From positions 5,242,172 through 5,306,171 of the forward strand of contig JACDOX010000018.1 of the NCBI GenBank assembly GCA_014549065.1: DNA of 64,000 nt, written 5' to 3'. A program made the position numbers and the translations under genes. Below, in pieces: positions 12,331-26,200 of this stretch; position 1 is the first letter of the stretch, and every line of letters begins with the position of its first letter. The stretch is from Cardinalis cardinalis. Lineage: Eukaryota; Chordata; Aves; Passeriformes; Cardinalidae. Below the pieces are notes generated by a model. That model did no database searches. It had not been told where the DNA came from and saw only the letters and a list, made by a program, of their open reading frames with translations.

Positions 12331-14330
12331 ACTAAAATACTGTCTTCTGTGCTATACTCATGAGGCTCAGGGTTGGTTTTTATTGTGCTGTAGAAAAAAG
12401 AAGCATCTTAAAATAAGTGAGTACCACTGGTGGTGTAATTTCTTTCTTTTTTTCTTTCATTATCATTGNTCTTGGAACCATAAAAAGAACTAGAGGAGAA
12501 GAGACTATAGAAACACTGAGGGATCTTGGCTGCAGAGAATNAAATACTGTAAAATAAAATAATTTGCCCTATTTCTTCAACTACCCAAACCCACATAGCC
12601 CTCCACAGAAAACTTTGTGTTTTAGTATGGCAAAATNTGACAAATGGATAAGCAGTGAGGTTGATAAGAGAAGTAAAGGGTAGGATGTAATTCATTTTAA
12701 TTAATTAATAAACCAAATTATGGCAAATCTGTGGAAAATACATCAGTCCTTTCAGTTATCTGTCTTTTACTGATATAGATTGAAATCTTCTGTGACATTG
12801 GTTATAGATCAAATATAGAGTTGGCTGTGAATTTTCAGTGTGACATTGTAAGCTAACTTTTATCAAAATATAATTTTTAATAAAAGTTTGTTAATAATAA
12901 ACAAGTATTAAACAATTATTAAACAATTAAACAANTTTTCAGTATGCTATAAGTAGGAAGTGACATGTTATGATATTTAGCTGGGAAATTAGAATAGCTC
13001 AAATGAAAACATTTTACTCACCTAAGAGATGCAGGGTGATGTATTTCAGATTAGATGAACATGAGCCTGTGTCTGCCTAAGATACCCCTTAGAAGCAGAG
13101 GAGCCACATTTTGTTGTAGTTTACACTCCTATGCTCTTCTAATTGAGATTTTTGTCTTGATGAGATTTCCACAATGTATCATTGCACATTCTTGTTGCCT
13201 ATGAAATATGTTAAACTGAAACACAGCGTAAATTAATCCATAGGTCAGTCCAAGATATCTTGCTTGGGATTTGGAAGAAGCTAACTTTCCACTCAAAAAC
13301 AGAATGGGTTTTAAATGGGTTTTCAAATTTGTACATAATTGATATTATGATGTATACATTTTTGATGATTTATGGTATACATTTATTCCTCTGCAATGCA
13401 TGCACATTGCAAATAGGCAATGTAGATATACTGTATTGAATTTGAAATTATTCAAGTTGAAAATGAGGACTGAATCAACTTCTTGCANATTTATAACCAC
13501 TTTTAAAAAGGCAATGAGAGAAAAGAGCAGAAAAAAATTAATAAAAATTGGCTCAGAGACTGGAGTATATTGTTAGACAAACTTGTATGCAGGGATAACA
13601 ATGACAGGATAATGGGGTGTTTCCTTACAGATATTCTGAGGTTGTGGAGATTAAGGAATCTGCCCCCTTTTACCTTAACCTTCCTTTGTAAAATCTATTG
13701 TGGCTGTAATGTAATGTACTAATAAACACTAAAGGCATTTTAGAATAAATCAGGTCANAGCTTCTGCTTCCTTTTGAGTGTCCATCTGAAATAATTAGCT
13801 GCATAAAAGTATATACATAAATATATATATAACACTTTTGGAAGAAATGGCACAGCTGCTGCCAGCTATGCCCTCTGGCACTCCGAGAGGCAGAAGCTTC
13901 TCCTGGGTTTTGCAGTATGCTCTGAAGTGGAGCTGTGTTTTAATTGCTCCATCCATCCCTATTAAGGGACAGGCAGAAAAGGGAAAAAAAAAANCTAATG
14001 AGAAAACAGATATTGTATATACATTACACTAAATACCTGTGGTTAAAAGAATATTAAGGTTGCTAAATGAGGCACTGAAAAACCAGGAAATATATGGCTC
14101 CTGGTGTAATGTTAATTTAACTTCTGCAGCCAACACCATTATGCTACAGTTCCAGGGACTCCTGCTTCACCTAATGAATGACTGACTGGTCCTTCATGGC
14201 TTTTCTACTCTTCACAGGTGGGATGGAGATCCAAGTCTTATTTATCTCATAAAATACAAACCTTGCCTTAAGTACAAGGTTATTAATTTCCTCACCATTT
14301 TTCATTTAGGCCTTCTACTACATTTGGTTA

Positions 14331-14351
14331 ATGGTACTCATGGTACTCATG
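14331..14351. repeat. Short tandem duplication, 9-bp unit
   Basis: Two perfect copies of ATGGTACTC are followed by ATG. This is consistent with replication slippage. Confidence 0.7.
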
Positions 14352-16157
14352 ATTATAATATGCANTGTCTTCAAGAACATTCAATAACGTATTTCTGCAA
14401 AATCCTGGGAGGTGGCTGTTGATGACTATTATTCATTATATGTGTTGTTATGCACACAATATTGTACGTGAGCAAAAAAAGCACACTTTATACATATAAA
14501 GCCAAGAATTTATTGTTGTCATGTCTAAAACATTTTCAGCATAATCCAAGAACCATTTGTGGAAATTTCATTTCAGAAAAGAATATTTTAATACAGAAAG
14601 TCTCATTAATAATAACAATGTAGTTTAAAATGTTATGCACATGCTTAGTTTCCACTGCTTTTTCTATTATTATGCTCAACATTTTCCTTCTCCCTTTGCT
14701 CCCAAGTTCGGTTGTTTCATTTTGCTCTTAAACATGTTGGGGCGATGCAGNTTTGTCAGCTTCTAGTCATTCACTCGAAGAAATATGATGTTCATCTTTG
14801 TGGTTTCCTCTTCCTCAATGAAGGACTTTATATATGCTTGCTAACATATAACTGCATATTTGCTCTTTTCTCACCGTGGGTCTGCAGATTTAAGTTATGT
14901 CCAAATTTTCTGGATATGTGCCCTTTTGTAGGCTAGATGTTATGTCTTTATTCTCAGTTATACCTAAACTCAGTTTTGTCCAGCCCCAGGTGTGCATTTC
15001 TTTCACTGACTGTAGGATAGNTGGTTACAGCTGTGGGTCTTGAGTAACAGGCCAGTGTACACATTTCTTGTCATCCCATGGAGGTATTCCTCCACACTAC
15101 ATCCTCTCTCCATTTCTCTATTGGATTTCTTTACAATGCATCATTGCGTATACTGGAGTTGTAAAATATAAATCATAGTGGTATAAATAATATACCATAT
15201 GAAGATAAAAAAAGTAAAACAAATCAAAGNTGTTACATTAGACAGCTTGACGTTAAAAAAAATCAAGAGAGGCAAATTTGCCAGCTGGAAAACCCAGGGC
15301 AAGACAGGGTAAGCCTGGCGAGCTTCAGTCTTAAAGTCTGGGAAACTCAGTGCAAATCTTATAGTGTGTTCCCAGTAAGAGCTATAACATATTATAGGGA
15401 CTGAAACTACAGTGTGCATCCCGAGAAACAGATTAATTAGAAAGAAAATGCTACGTTTCTTTAACGGTTACTTGAACTCATTGAAAGTTGTGTTTCTTTC
15501 AACTTCAAGGAGTGTTATTTACTGAAAGTACTTTTAGCTCCTAATTAGATCATTACAATCATGCTGCAAATAAAGGTGGCGATGAGCAGACACATGCTGA
15601 GTTAGAATGCTATGTCTAGTAGAAATAGATACATTAGAGGATTTTGGAGTTAGGTTGCAGCTCCGTTCAAAGCCCAGAAATTCAGAGTAAGTTTCAATGG
15701 TATTGGCTGTTTTGAGCTGCTCTGGGAATGCAAAGCAGCCATAAACTTGACTTAAATGGCCAGTAAAGTGGGTTTTACTGCTGCTTTGTGTCACTGAATT
15801 GCTCCAAAGCAGCTGGAATATCCCATGAATCTGGCCCTAGATGTTTATGTGGCGTTTATTCAAACTATTCTAACCTCTTTGACGTGAAATCTGCNGTAAA
15901 CCTCATAAGAATAAGTTCTCCTTCCTTCTACTGCTCTCAACCAGAAACAACAAATGAATGGTCAGTTTTTAGTTTCTTTACTCTTTTCATTTGGTGAATA
16001 TTGCAAGCAGAGAAAACCCCCACCAGAACGTAACCAAGCGTTTCGGAATTTCTCCTCAAACATAATTTCATTTTAATTTTAAGAAGATCCACTGTGTTTG
16101 GGTGGTAGTGACATCACCTTACTTATACCTAAATAGGTTACTATACTTATGCTGAGA

Positions 16158-16187
16158 TAGATATATATATATATAAATAAATATATT
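16158..16187. repeat. AT microsatellite
   Basis: An alternating AT run grading into ATAA repeats; about 30 bp of low-complexity sequence. Confidence 0.75.
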
Positions 16188-17199
16188 GCAGGGCTCATCT
16201 TCTTTGATGTGGTCTACTCCTAATGGTCCTGATTTTCAGTTGCATTGCAAATAACTTGGGTTATAAATTTGTTGCCTATTCTTTTTCCATTCTAGTTACT
16301 AGGTTATCTACTGCTNTATTCCAACAGGTGGTCTTGTGTGGGACTGGTTTCCCAGGAGCTCAGACATTTACAGTTGAATTTAGTTTATAGGTGATGGTGC
16401 AAAAGTTGCTACTACATTGTCTCACTCATCTGGANACCTAATCTATAAGTTCAAATCAAAGTTAGAATTATTTTATAACAATACAGAAGTGCTTTCACTT
16501 AGTGAAATTTACAGTACCTTCATTCACATTAAATCCAGACTCCTACTGAATTGGCTCACTCAAGTCAGGGAACACCCCTGCGCAGTAAGGTACTTCTTGG
16601 CATGAGTAGAACTGTCACAGTCTGTCCCATTCTGGTGCCAGCTCCATTCTGGGTCTGTTCTGCTTTTATAATGAAATTCAAGTAGCAAGAAAGAGACAGA
16701 TGATCTGCAGATAGCTATTCTGCAGATTGTAAGGTCACAGATTTCTGGGATGTTCATGATAGTTTTTATCAGGACACTTATGTCATCTTTTCTCCTTATC
16801 AGAGGCCAACCCAGCTTTTCATAAGATGTAAATAATGTAAAATTATATAAGAATATTTCTGGCTTGAGTAATTTGAAGCACAGCCAAGCAAAACACTAGG
16901 GATTGCATTGGAAGGAACGTCTTTTATTTTTTGGCAGCACAAATGAAGTAGCTGACCTAACAGAAAATATCTCTAATATATTTGGTGAAAAATCCCCAAC
17001 TTTTGTAAAACATTCATAAAAATATTGAACTTTGACACTTTACAAGATACTTGAAGAAACATGCTACATTCTCCAAATTAGAGATACACTAACAGATACA
17101 GAAAGGACTTCTTTTTGTGGCCAAGGTAAAGGCTAAAGTAAATATTGATTACAGACAAGGTTTTATACACCAGTATTCAAAAGGAGTTAAAGAGGAATT

Positions 17200-17560
17200 T
17201 TCTTCAGCAGGAATGTTCATTCAAATCCTCTTTTTATCCTGTGTTTAGCTGCTTTATTTTATTTAACGAGTTTTACAATAATAAGGGCCTTGTATAGGTT
17301 GCATAGTGAAGCTTTTAAATATCTACATGAAAAGCATGACCTTAAAAAGGAGGCAGGAGGGACAGAATAGGTGAATTGTTAACAGATGAATAATTGGTTT
17401 TGAGAAATGTCAACAGAGCCTGCTTGTCTACACTACAGCCATTCCAGGAGAGGTAAATAGAGGTAGTCTTTTTGCTGCAATTATATGTGTGACATTCAGA
17501 GGGATTCTTCTAATGACTCACATGCCTGAGATTACTTGGTCTACAGTGGGTTGAATCCAG
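17200..17560. promoter_or_regulatory. Candidate conserved non-coding element
   Basis: Unique sequence with homeodomain-like and forkhead-like words (TTATTTAACGAG, TGTTAACA), no repeat signature and retained CpG. Called on texture alone. Confidence 0.25.
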
Positions 17561-18184
17561 TTGCACACTGCATGGTGACCAGGTTATTAGTCAAGGAATA
17601 TGTTTATTTAAAATAAAAGTAGCTCCAAATTAGGTGCCAGTTATTTTCTTAGTCTATGTGTTGGACCAGTAGATAAGACCCTCAAATAAAGGGAAAAACC
17701 AGCAGAATGTTCACATATGGTTTTATGAATATTTAGCATCCAGATGATAATAGAAAGGTTAAGGTCGTTAATAATTTGCAAATTTTGGTTTGGAGGATCT
17801 TGTTATGAGTAGGGTTGAAAAGACTCTGCATTCCTGTACTGCAAAATTCACTTTGTGAGCAGCCAGGATGGACAGAAAGTGGGAGAGGGTGTGGAGTGTC
17901 TGTGCACAGTTACACAGTAAGAAGGACCCATGGTGTCCTTCACACGCTCATAGCCTGACACTGCACTCACTCTGCTCTTTCTCTCAGGCTGAGTAACTCA
18001 GCTTTTCTGTGCTGCAGAGTCCCTCTGAGTAACAAAGCTTTTATGTATACTCAAAGCAGTAATCCAGAGGTTCAGCTGTCACTCTATTAGTGTTCCATTG
18101 ATTATTGTTTTACTGAGAAACTGGACATTACTATTAGGACTTCTGTCCTATTTTATCACTTGAAGATTAACTTGTGACCTAAAT

Positions 18185-18235
18185 TGAATCGCTCAGTTGT
18201 GCTGCCAACTTCAGAGATCATCTTGTCTAACTGAA
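18185..18235 (-). repeat. Possible decayed CR1 tail
   Basis: 'GAATCGCTCAG' followed by 'CAGAGATCATCTTGTCTAAC' matches the order and spacing of the reverse-complement CR1 3' end ('GAATCACTGAGGTTGG ... CAGAGATCATCTAGTCCAAC'). It is about 50 bp long, so a chance match cannot be excluded. Confidence 0.4.
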
Positions 18236-19264
18236 GTACTTGTCGCATGCTTTGTAGATAAGAGACTATTTTAAAACAGGCATCGGGAGAAATCGTTTGA
18301 CATGATTTAAAAGTCTGCCAGTGCTCCTTGCTAATTTCCCCAAAGTGTCACTAATATCTGAGTTCAGACAAAAGAGTCTAGGGTTACAGATTCAGGTGCT
18401 GCATTGTGTCTCTCCCAAATATCCTCACAGACACCAGACTGTGGTGCTTCATGCTTATATTTGCTCTCTTTCCTCTCATCACCCATTTCAATGCCCACCA
18501 GTCTCGCTAACCAGCAGTGTCCCATTTATCCCTCTTCTGCATCTGCATTAGGCAGAGATACTTCAAAAATGTCTTTTGACTATCAAATTAGGCCTCAAAT
18601 CTCATGAGAACTCCAATTTCAAGATTACACATGTTCAATAGGAGGTCCCACTTGTAGGATTAAACTTTCTAGGAAGCAGACATCAAACAGCNAGATATGA
18701 GAGATTTTCCTCATCCAGGATATGTGGGCCATGTGTCAGGACTATGACCCACGTGAGCACTTTTGTTACACACTTTTGTCCTCTATAAGCAGGCAGATGT
18801 GTTTAGTAACAACCATGTCTGCACACAGCGGCCTGTATAGGAGCAGAAACATCCCATTATTTTTATGTAGTACTCGACATAGAATCTTTACTTCTGTGCC
18901 TCTGTTAAAATCAACAATTGGTATAAACAAGCAAGAAACTGACAGCCTTTTTGCTGCAATCACTGAGATTTTACAACTGTGCAACCAATGCACCTTTTTC
19001 CTTCTCACCAAGTATTTCTGTCTGAGAGCACTATAGGATGAGTNTTTAAAATGATATGAAGTGTGAGCTTTGCTTTTTGATTTCTTATTGAATTATTTCT
19101 TATTGACCTAATTGTCATAGGTATTTATATTGTGTTATGTTAGCTGATGCAGAGTAAGAGTCCAGTTAGAGAAAGCAGAATTCTAAAAATAATCTTACCC
19201 ATTCGATACTAGAGATAAGATGCCATCTATTTGAGGAATTTGTTGGATTTGTTTGCCATGTTCT

Positions 19265-19280
19265 TCAATTAATTAATTGA
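19265..19280. promoter_or_regulatory. Perfect 16-bp AATTAATT palindrome
   Basis: TCAATTAATTAATTGA is its own reverse complement and contains overlapping TAATTA cores, the classic site for paired homeodomain proteins. A shorter 12-bp version of the same palindrome occurs at about 34294-34305. Confidence 0.35.
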
Positions 19281-22200
19281 TGCTTCTTGGNGATGCATCC
19301 CCCAAGATCCTCTATTACTTTTACATAACTACACTAGGCACACAATGTTTTTCCTGGTAGGATTCCCTTTTGCTTCTCAAACACATCTCTTTCCTTGATG
19401 TTGGCAGTGTGAAATGTTTGATGGGGTGGAATTTATAAACATTATCCTTTAGAACTAGCACAACTGGATGAAACCAATAGTTCACTCCTTTTTTTCTTAC
19501 AGAAGTGTTTCCAAGGCAAAAAAAACCCATTCATGGTATTTCTAGCTTTCTGTTTACTAGGAAAAAAAAATACTAGCTGTTACTGAAACAGCTTGTATTC
19601 TACTTCTCTTTCACCAATATTCATTATTTATCATTGTCTTCACAAAATTAGGCCAGCATGTTGCCATATTTGGACACAATTTTAAAGTAGCACTGAATGT
19701 TATGAAGAGAAGCATTATAAAACAAACCACATTTGAAACTATGTCCTTTTGGTTTCTGGATTTGAAAAAGTGTCAAGAAAAATAAAGGTGGTCTGAGTAA
19801 CTTTGGAAATAGATTGAAGATTCTGGATTATTAGGTAGTCCTAAGTATAAAAGATATTTTTATGTTCATCTTAAGCTCTTCCTGCAAATAATCAAGAAAC
19901 ATCTTGTTTTCAAATTTGTGGGTTTTTAAAGGAAAGAAATGCAATTGCATAAAAATGTGCAGAAGACATATTAGAATAGCTGCATAACTTTACTCATGCT
20001 GGTAAGTGGCCTGATTGTGAAGTGGGCATAGCTACACAAGCATCTAGGTGTATGTTTTAGCAGATTGGGAATCTGTGAGTCATCCTCACTACACATCAAA
20101 GTCAAATTAAGGTGTGCACCAGCTCTTCCCTACACGTCTGCATCAGCCTGTTTTTGATGAAAAAAGAAATGGGCAAGAGATTTCCCATTTAAACAACTCC
20201 CTCCCCCCAAACATAGATAATGTCAGTGTATTTTCTGTATAACAATCCTGAACACTTACTGGCACTTAATAACTTGATATTAGCCAGTTTATTCCCCACA
20301 GAGTGACACAGGAGTGGTATCACAGAGTCAATTGAGCATATATGTGTTTTAGCCCTGAGCTAAAGTCTTGAGCAACAAACAGAACTCAAGGGCTCTCAAG
20401 TTTTCCTTGGTTATTGTAATGGCTATTCTTTGAGAGGGTTATGGAAATCTGAGTTGCACTGCCTTTTAGAGTGTCCAGGAAGTGCGGTTGTACTTCACAG
20501 AGCTGTTTAAAGGTTGCTGTATGAATTACAGTGAACCTCAGAAGTTGCCACAGATCCCCCCTCAGGGACTCTGGAAATATCACTGGGGAACTGTCCAGCA
20601 AGAATTTCTCCACTGCAGACTGTTTTATTTGGTGTCCATCTCAGAGCTGGTGTCAACAGGAAGGAGCAGGGCGAGAACTGGCCATGAGTGCGCTGAGGGA
20701 GAGCATGTAATGCCTGCTCTGGGCTGGGCCTTTCCTTCTGCCTGATCCTGCAAGAAACATTTGTTCTTTGGGTCAAGCAATTGCTGTACATGGTTCTTGA
20801 AGATGATTTAGAATGGAATAGGAACATGAGGAAATTCAGTAATTTAACTAATGGAACCCACTGCCTGCCTACAAAATGAAAAACTTGGTATTGATACATG
20901 CTGGACTGAACATCAAAAAGATGGGAAGGCCATTGGAGATAGGGAAGGTGGGGAGGTCATAAGCTTGGCACCAAACTCAAATACTCAAATTGCCTCTGTC
21001 CATTATTTCCTCTGGGCTTCTTTGATCAGAGAGGTCCACCCCCAAAATTCTTTCATAGGTTTTTAGTGAATGTTTATTTGAAAATGGTACACCACTCTGT
21101 TGAACAAAACATGAGAATTTTGAAGGGAATCTTCAGTATTATTCCGTCTTCTGTGAAGAGATTTTTGCATGCAGTTGGGCATTTTGCTACAAAATATNCA
21201 TTCTGCTTTCTTATAGGAATATGTATGTAGTGGAAAAGGTCTTTTTATCCAAGCCTTCCTTTGATAATATGTTTACTTTTCTATTCTTTCATTCTTTTGC
21301 CATTTTACTTCTACTGCTTTTTGACCCTGTCTGTGTTCCCCTGCTTAATAATGTGCTAAATGTTTCTGTCTACTGCATCACTTGCAATGAGACCCTACAG
21401 TAACATCCTATTAGACACCTTGCATGAATACCTAGAGATGAACCACAGAGGTAGTTGAAAGAGCACACAGGCAATTCCAAGACAGAAGTGATGTGTGACA
21501 AACTGTCTCCACTCTGCTTACATAATTGTCTGAATCTTGATTTAAGTTTCCCCTGCTGCCAGAAATGAATTATACCATAGAATTTGTGCTCTTCCTATTT
21601 GAACTCTGGATTGTCATTAGTGATGATTTGTGCCAGATATCATTAAAATTATGCATGAAAATATAAATGATCTGCAAAGCAATTACAAGCTTACAGTTCC
21701 AGACCATTTTTTGGTCACCCCAAGCTCTCTGCGTTTTGAATGAGATTTTCACATACAGAAAAAATAATCCCTGTTTTGATTCCTTGAAATTAATTTCAGG
21801 ATTTTTTTCCCAATTTATTTATTTTTAATTAAAAAATGAGCAAGTTATTTAGGAGCTCAGTGAATACCCAGTGAATGTGGTGCCCAAACCTCTTAGCAAA
21901 TCTGGGCCTGAGAGCAACTGGATTTGAGTGTACTTGAAATATGTGTCTCTTATTGGAAATGGAAATAGTCAGTACTGGAAATGGGAATACCCAGTACTTC
22001 AAAACACAGGAAACCTGAATGGTTTGTTGATATGTTTTATTTCTATGATGTATTCAATTCAGTAGAAATATGATTGCTAGACCTGATTTTAAACAGATAT
22101 TATGTGGGGAGATATTATACAAATTTCTCTACACAAGATCTGCTAATGCATCTCAGGTTGAATTTGTAAATCTGCCAAGTTTCACTCATTCAGAGAGAGG

Positions 22201-22303
22201 CTTCCTCATTTGGGATTAATTTTAAGACTCTCTTAAAAATTGTCTCCACTTGTGATGAAACATTTTGCTGTGTGTGAATGAGATGTATAAAACCTCATTC
22301 TAA

Positions 22304-22350
22304 AGGCCAAATTCATCTCTGGTGTAACTTCCAGGGAATTCCACAATGCT
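22304..22350 (+). repeat. Possible fragment of an old amniote palindromic transposon
   Basis: The stretch 'AGGCCAAATTCATCTCTGGT' followed by 'GTAACTTCC' resembles one arm of the self-complementary non-autonomous DNA elements common in turtle and crocodile genomes (arms of the type 'GGCCAAATTCATCCCTGG ... GTAACTCCATTGA'). The opposite arm is not seen. This rests on remembered family patterns and is tentative. Confidence 0.3.
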
Positions 22351-22879
22351 TTGAAATCTTCTTCATTCAGATGATCACAGCTCAAGAAGCGTGAACACTT
22401 CTTCAACTTGATCCCTGTGCATTTTGCACAGATTGCCAGTCATATGGTGGTTTTCAGAAATGTTCATTTGGAGTGAGAGATGAGGTAGTCACAGATCATT
22501 TCCATTTTAGCCTAAGCCCTGATGAAAACTCTACTGATGAGGTGAATTTGACATACAGCTTAGCTATTCATATATAAGAATAATATCCACTTTACAACAT
22601 ATATAAACATACTTAAAATAACAAAACTTCTCATTTTTCTTTGTTACTTTCTCCAAAATAAGCATATTAAGAAAGCAGTGAAAGCAAGTAGCTAGTGAAA
22701 GGAGCTGCCACTGGTGTAAAGCCATTATATATGTATCACAACTAAGACATCCATCCACCTGCCTTTTTGAACACAATAAGCGATCAGCAGCAAAACCAAA
22801 CAGAAAACAAAAATCAAAAAAAATCCCCAAACAAGCCACGTTTGCTGATAATATTATTCAAGACTAAAGATTCCTTTTG
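22351..22879. other. Non-coding DNA without recognisable elements
   Basis: Nothing can be supported here beyond ordinary AT-rich sequence. Confidence 0.45.
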
Positions 22880-23280
22880 TCTCCCGTGTGATACTAAAAA
22901 ACTCTCAGGCTGATAAAATCAGCAAGGACAGGGCAATTGTCATTGCTCATTTTATGACCTGCGGCATTGCTCCAGTGCCTCAGACTGCCTTGGCACCATT
23001 AGTCCCTTGACTGCTTCTGCTGATCTTAAAGAGGCTTTTGTTGGTAATCAGTACAGACTCTGGAATCCCAGGACACCACTGCTAGTTATGCTGAGCTAAA
23101 ATCATAAGGAGTGCAAGCAATAACAAGCACCAAGGCCTGTGCTGACCCTTAGCAGCTGTTTATATCCAATCATAACTGAGCAAATGACTTTCCAAACGAA
23201 AAGGCATGTTTTTGGAACTGATAATAAATCAATCTTTAAAGAATGAGAAATACTTATTAGTTTTATTCTCTGCTAGGTTG
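22880..23280. promoter_or_regulatory. Candidate conserved non-coding element
   Basis: Unique, repeat-free sequence with repeated ATCAGC/GCTGAT words, TAAAATCA and AATCATAA-type homeodomain words, and AATAAATCAATC. It has the look of an enhancer block. Composition and motif texture are the only evidence. Confidence 0.3.
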
Positions 23281-26200
23281 TAAAAAACCCAAATAAGAAC
23301 CCCTGCCTCAGAGCCAGACGGCTTTCACATATATGGAGAGATTTAAAGGGGTTGCACATCAAAAGGGGGCATTTTTAATAGTGCTCACATGACAGAAGAA
23401 CACTACTGCATTTCTGAAAGTGATACACTCCAGCTTAATGAAAGGTAACTTACAGAAAACCAACTAAATTGCCACCAAATCTCTGGCAATTAGTAAAAAT
23501 AAAACTTTTAAGTTCTTAACGGGGCAAAGGAATAATAAATAACATAATTCTGATAATGTGAATTTCAGTGTCAAGGATAACGTACTAAAGCTGTTCTTAC
23601 TTCAAAAAGTTTGACNGTAATTAATAACAGAAGAGACTTTTATAGCTGCAGGCAAGAGAAGGTAACAGTGCCTGCATGGAGGGAGAGAGGACATTGCTGC
23701 TTCAGTGCCAAAAACCCTGAGCTGGTCCTGCTTCCTGCCCCTCTGGGAAGCCTTGGTGGGAATTTGNTTCCTGTGCCTGGCCCAGCAGCACGGCTGCTGA
23801 CAGGCTGCAAAGCCTCCTCCCCGAGCTGCTGCACCAAGGGGGATTCTGGTGGGTGAGGANGTGGGTGGGCAGTCATGTGTGACACCCTGATGATGGTAAC
23901 CCTTTCCTGCTGGACCTTGTATTTAAATTTACAGAAATAGCTACTTTTCTCCTCTTCCTCTGCACCAGCTTTGTGATTTAATGGAGCTTATCAGGAACTG
24001 AGTGGAGGCAGGATTCATCTGTCTGAATTGGGTGTTTACCTCTGAGCTGGCCAGCTCTTCTGAGAACAATTTGTCTCATCCTCAAGATGACAACCTGTTC
24101 AAATGAGCTGCACAATAGAAGTACCTTTTGCTGACCTTAAAGGGAGCTGGTGACACCTATCCCAGGCAGAGAGGTCCGTATGGCAGGCATCTTGAACTTA
24201 GGTGAAAAAAAAAAACCAACCTCTAAAAGGCATCCACATATTTTCCTTTTGTTGGTTATGAATCCTGGGTCAGGAAAAGGTTGAGAATATTAGACCAAGA
24301 TGAGCAATATCATGTTTGTAGCCATGGTGTTGTTTTGAACTTTTGCAGACAACTACCACACCCCTCTGATGTTTTCTTCATAACATACCAACTGCTGTGA
24401 GATTGGCACAACAGTGTAATATTAATAGAAAAAATCTGGTTTGAATAACCTTAAAGTCAATGTTCTTGTAAATCTAATAAGTACTTGGATATTGGCGTGC
24501 TAGTCCCCATCTGCAGGGTTTAAAAATCTGAAATTCATTTAAGTCTTATAATTAATAAACAAAAATCCTCAGACATTATTAGTTACACTATATTTTTATG
24601 ATGCTATCCCTAAAAGGATATTAAAGTGCTTCGAAAGTGGCCAGATCCCCAGTTATAACGTTGTAAGAGGAATGTTTTTCATCACCATTCTACAGAGAAA
24701 CCAAAGAAATTAGTAATACAGGCCAAACTTTGAAATGCTTGGATATTTTCTGAGGACCATTCTTGTGCTGACTGTAGGACATGAAGAGATGNGAGGTGCC
24801 ATAGCAGTGGTACAGAAAGAGCAGCCTGGTCTGTAGGTTCAGTGCTGGGGACAAGAATGCATGGCTCATGCTTATAGCTGGGGTCTGAGCATGCAAAAGC
24901 TGCTTCAGGGGTGAATTAGCAGGTGCTTTCAGAGAGTCATTTAGCAGAGCAGCCATGAAATATGTGCTGGCCTGAGCTGGCTGGTAGAAGAGGTGAGGCA
25001 GAGGTAGGGAGCAACATCAGTGACTCACAGTGGAGTCAGTGAGGAGAGTGGACACATTTGCTTTATTCCTGGCACAATTTGCTATGGCCACTGCCAGGTG
25101 CCCAGTAATAATCAGGATATGCTGATTGGCAAATGAAGNATGCTAATGATCAGATGAAGCAGATGCTAATAAGATTAGCAGGAGTACAGTTTCTCTGCCA
25201 GCTGAGTAGCAAAAAACAATAAGAACGTGAATATGGGGAGGTGCCCAGCTGACCTCTCAGAAGGCCTTTGTTCCCAAAAGCAAGATTGCAATTTAGAGGG
25301 GGTGTATGGGGTAGATGTTGTGCTGCCCTGCAGTAACCTGCCTCCCTCTCACCAGGAGACCATGCACAATAAATATGTTGTCTCTGACAGGGATGAGAAC
25401 CTCTCATCTGCCCAAGGTAACTGGCTGGTAAAAGTCAGAGATGTGGTAGCCACAGGAATATCTGGTATTCCAATTAAAATATTCAGGAAACACAAGGGGT
25501 CATGTGGTTTATTCCAATCATTTGTGCTGTTGTACACATGCAATGTAGGGACTCAACTCTCCCAGTACAAAAAATATTAATGGTCACAAATGGGTATTTT
25601 CTAAGAATTTTCTAAAATTAATTGAGAGTTACATTGAAGACCCTTGTGGGTGACCAAAGACAGATTTGAGAGATGCAAATAGGTTAGGAGAGGTATTGCT
25701 GTACTGTCATTTGACTTTGAACATACCTGCTGATATTTTCTTCCTCAAAAAATCCTGAAACAGTCTGTGAGGCTGAACAGCCTTTGGGTATATTAAAAAA
25801 CCCCAAACATGCAGAAGATTTTATATTTGGATATTTTCCTACATTTTNTAGAATTAACAGAAAAACTTCAGTTTTACTGTAGCCCTCTGGAGTCAGGCCT
25901 TAGGATCACTCAGGGTTTGGGAGGCTGCTGTTGGAGTTCATATTCTAAATCTCTCTTATCTTTTATGAAGACATCTGCATATTTTGCTGCACTGAATTTC
26001 TGTTCACACCTTTGGATTTCACTACCAGAAGTTCCTAAGGTCTTAGTNAGGACTTTAATGCCTGGTTAGATCATTCAGGCCTAACATAGGAACTTTCTGG
26101 AAGTGCATTCAGATACTCCTGCCTAATTCCAAAACCATCCAGAACCTCTAGGACCTTCCTTGTTTGAATAGAGAGGTTCCCAGAGCCCACAGTCATGCTT

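Larger units (their letters stand above)
12331..17199. other. AT-rich non-coding DNA with minor repeats
   Basis: No gene is seen. It contains small AT microsatellites at 13810-13832 and 16158-16187, a short tandem duplication at 14331-14351 (unit ATGGTACTC), and clustered TTAATAATAA/AACAATTA runs at 12870-12935. Many isolated single-base Ns occur here. Confidence 0.5.
17561..22303. other. Non-coding DNA, one CR1-like tail and one palindrome
   Basis: No gene is supported. It holds the possible CR1 tail at 18185-18235 and a perfect palindrome at 19265-19280. A 130-codon minus frame at 20507-20899 has no recognisable domain and lies in a locally GC-richer patch where stops are rarer. Confidence 0.45.

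Noticed and set aside
20507..20899. 130-codon minus frame
   Set aside because: Overlaps other random frames in a GC-richer patch; no recognisable domain.
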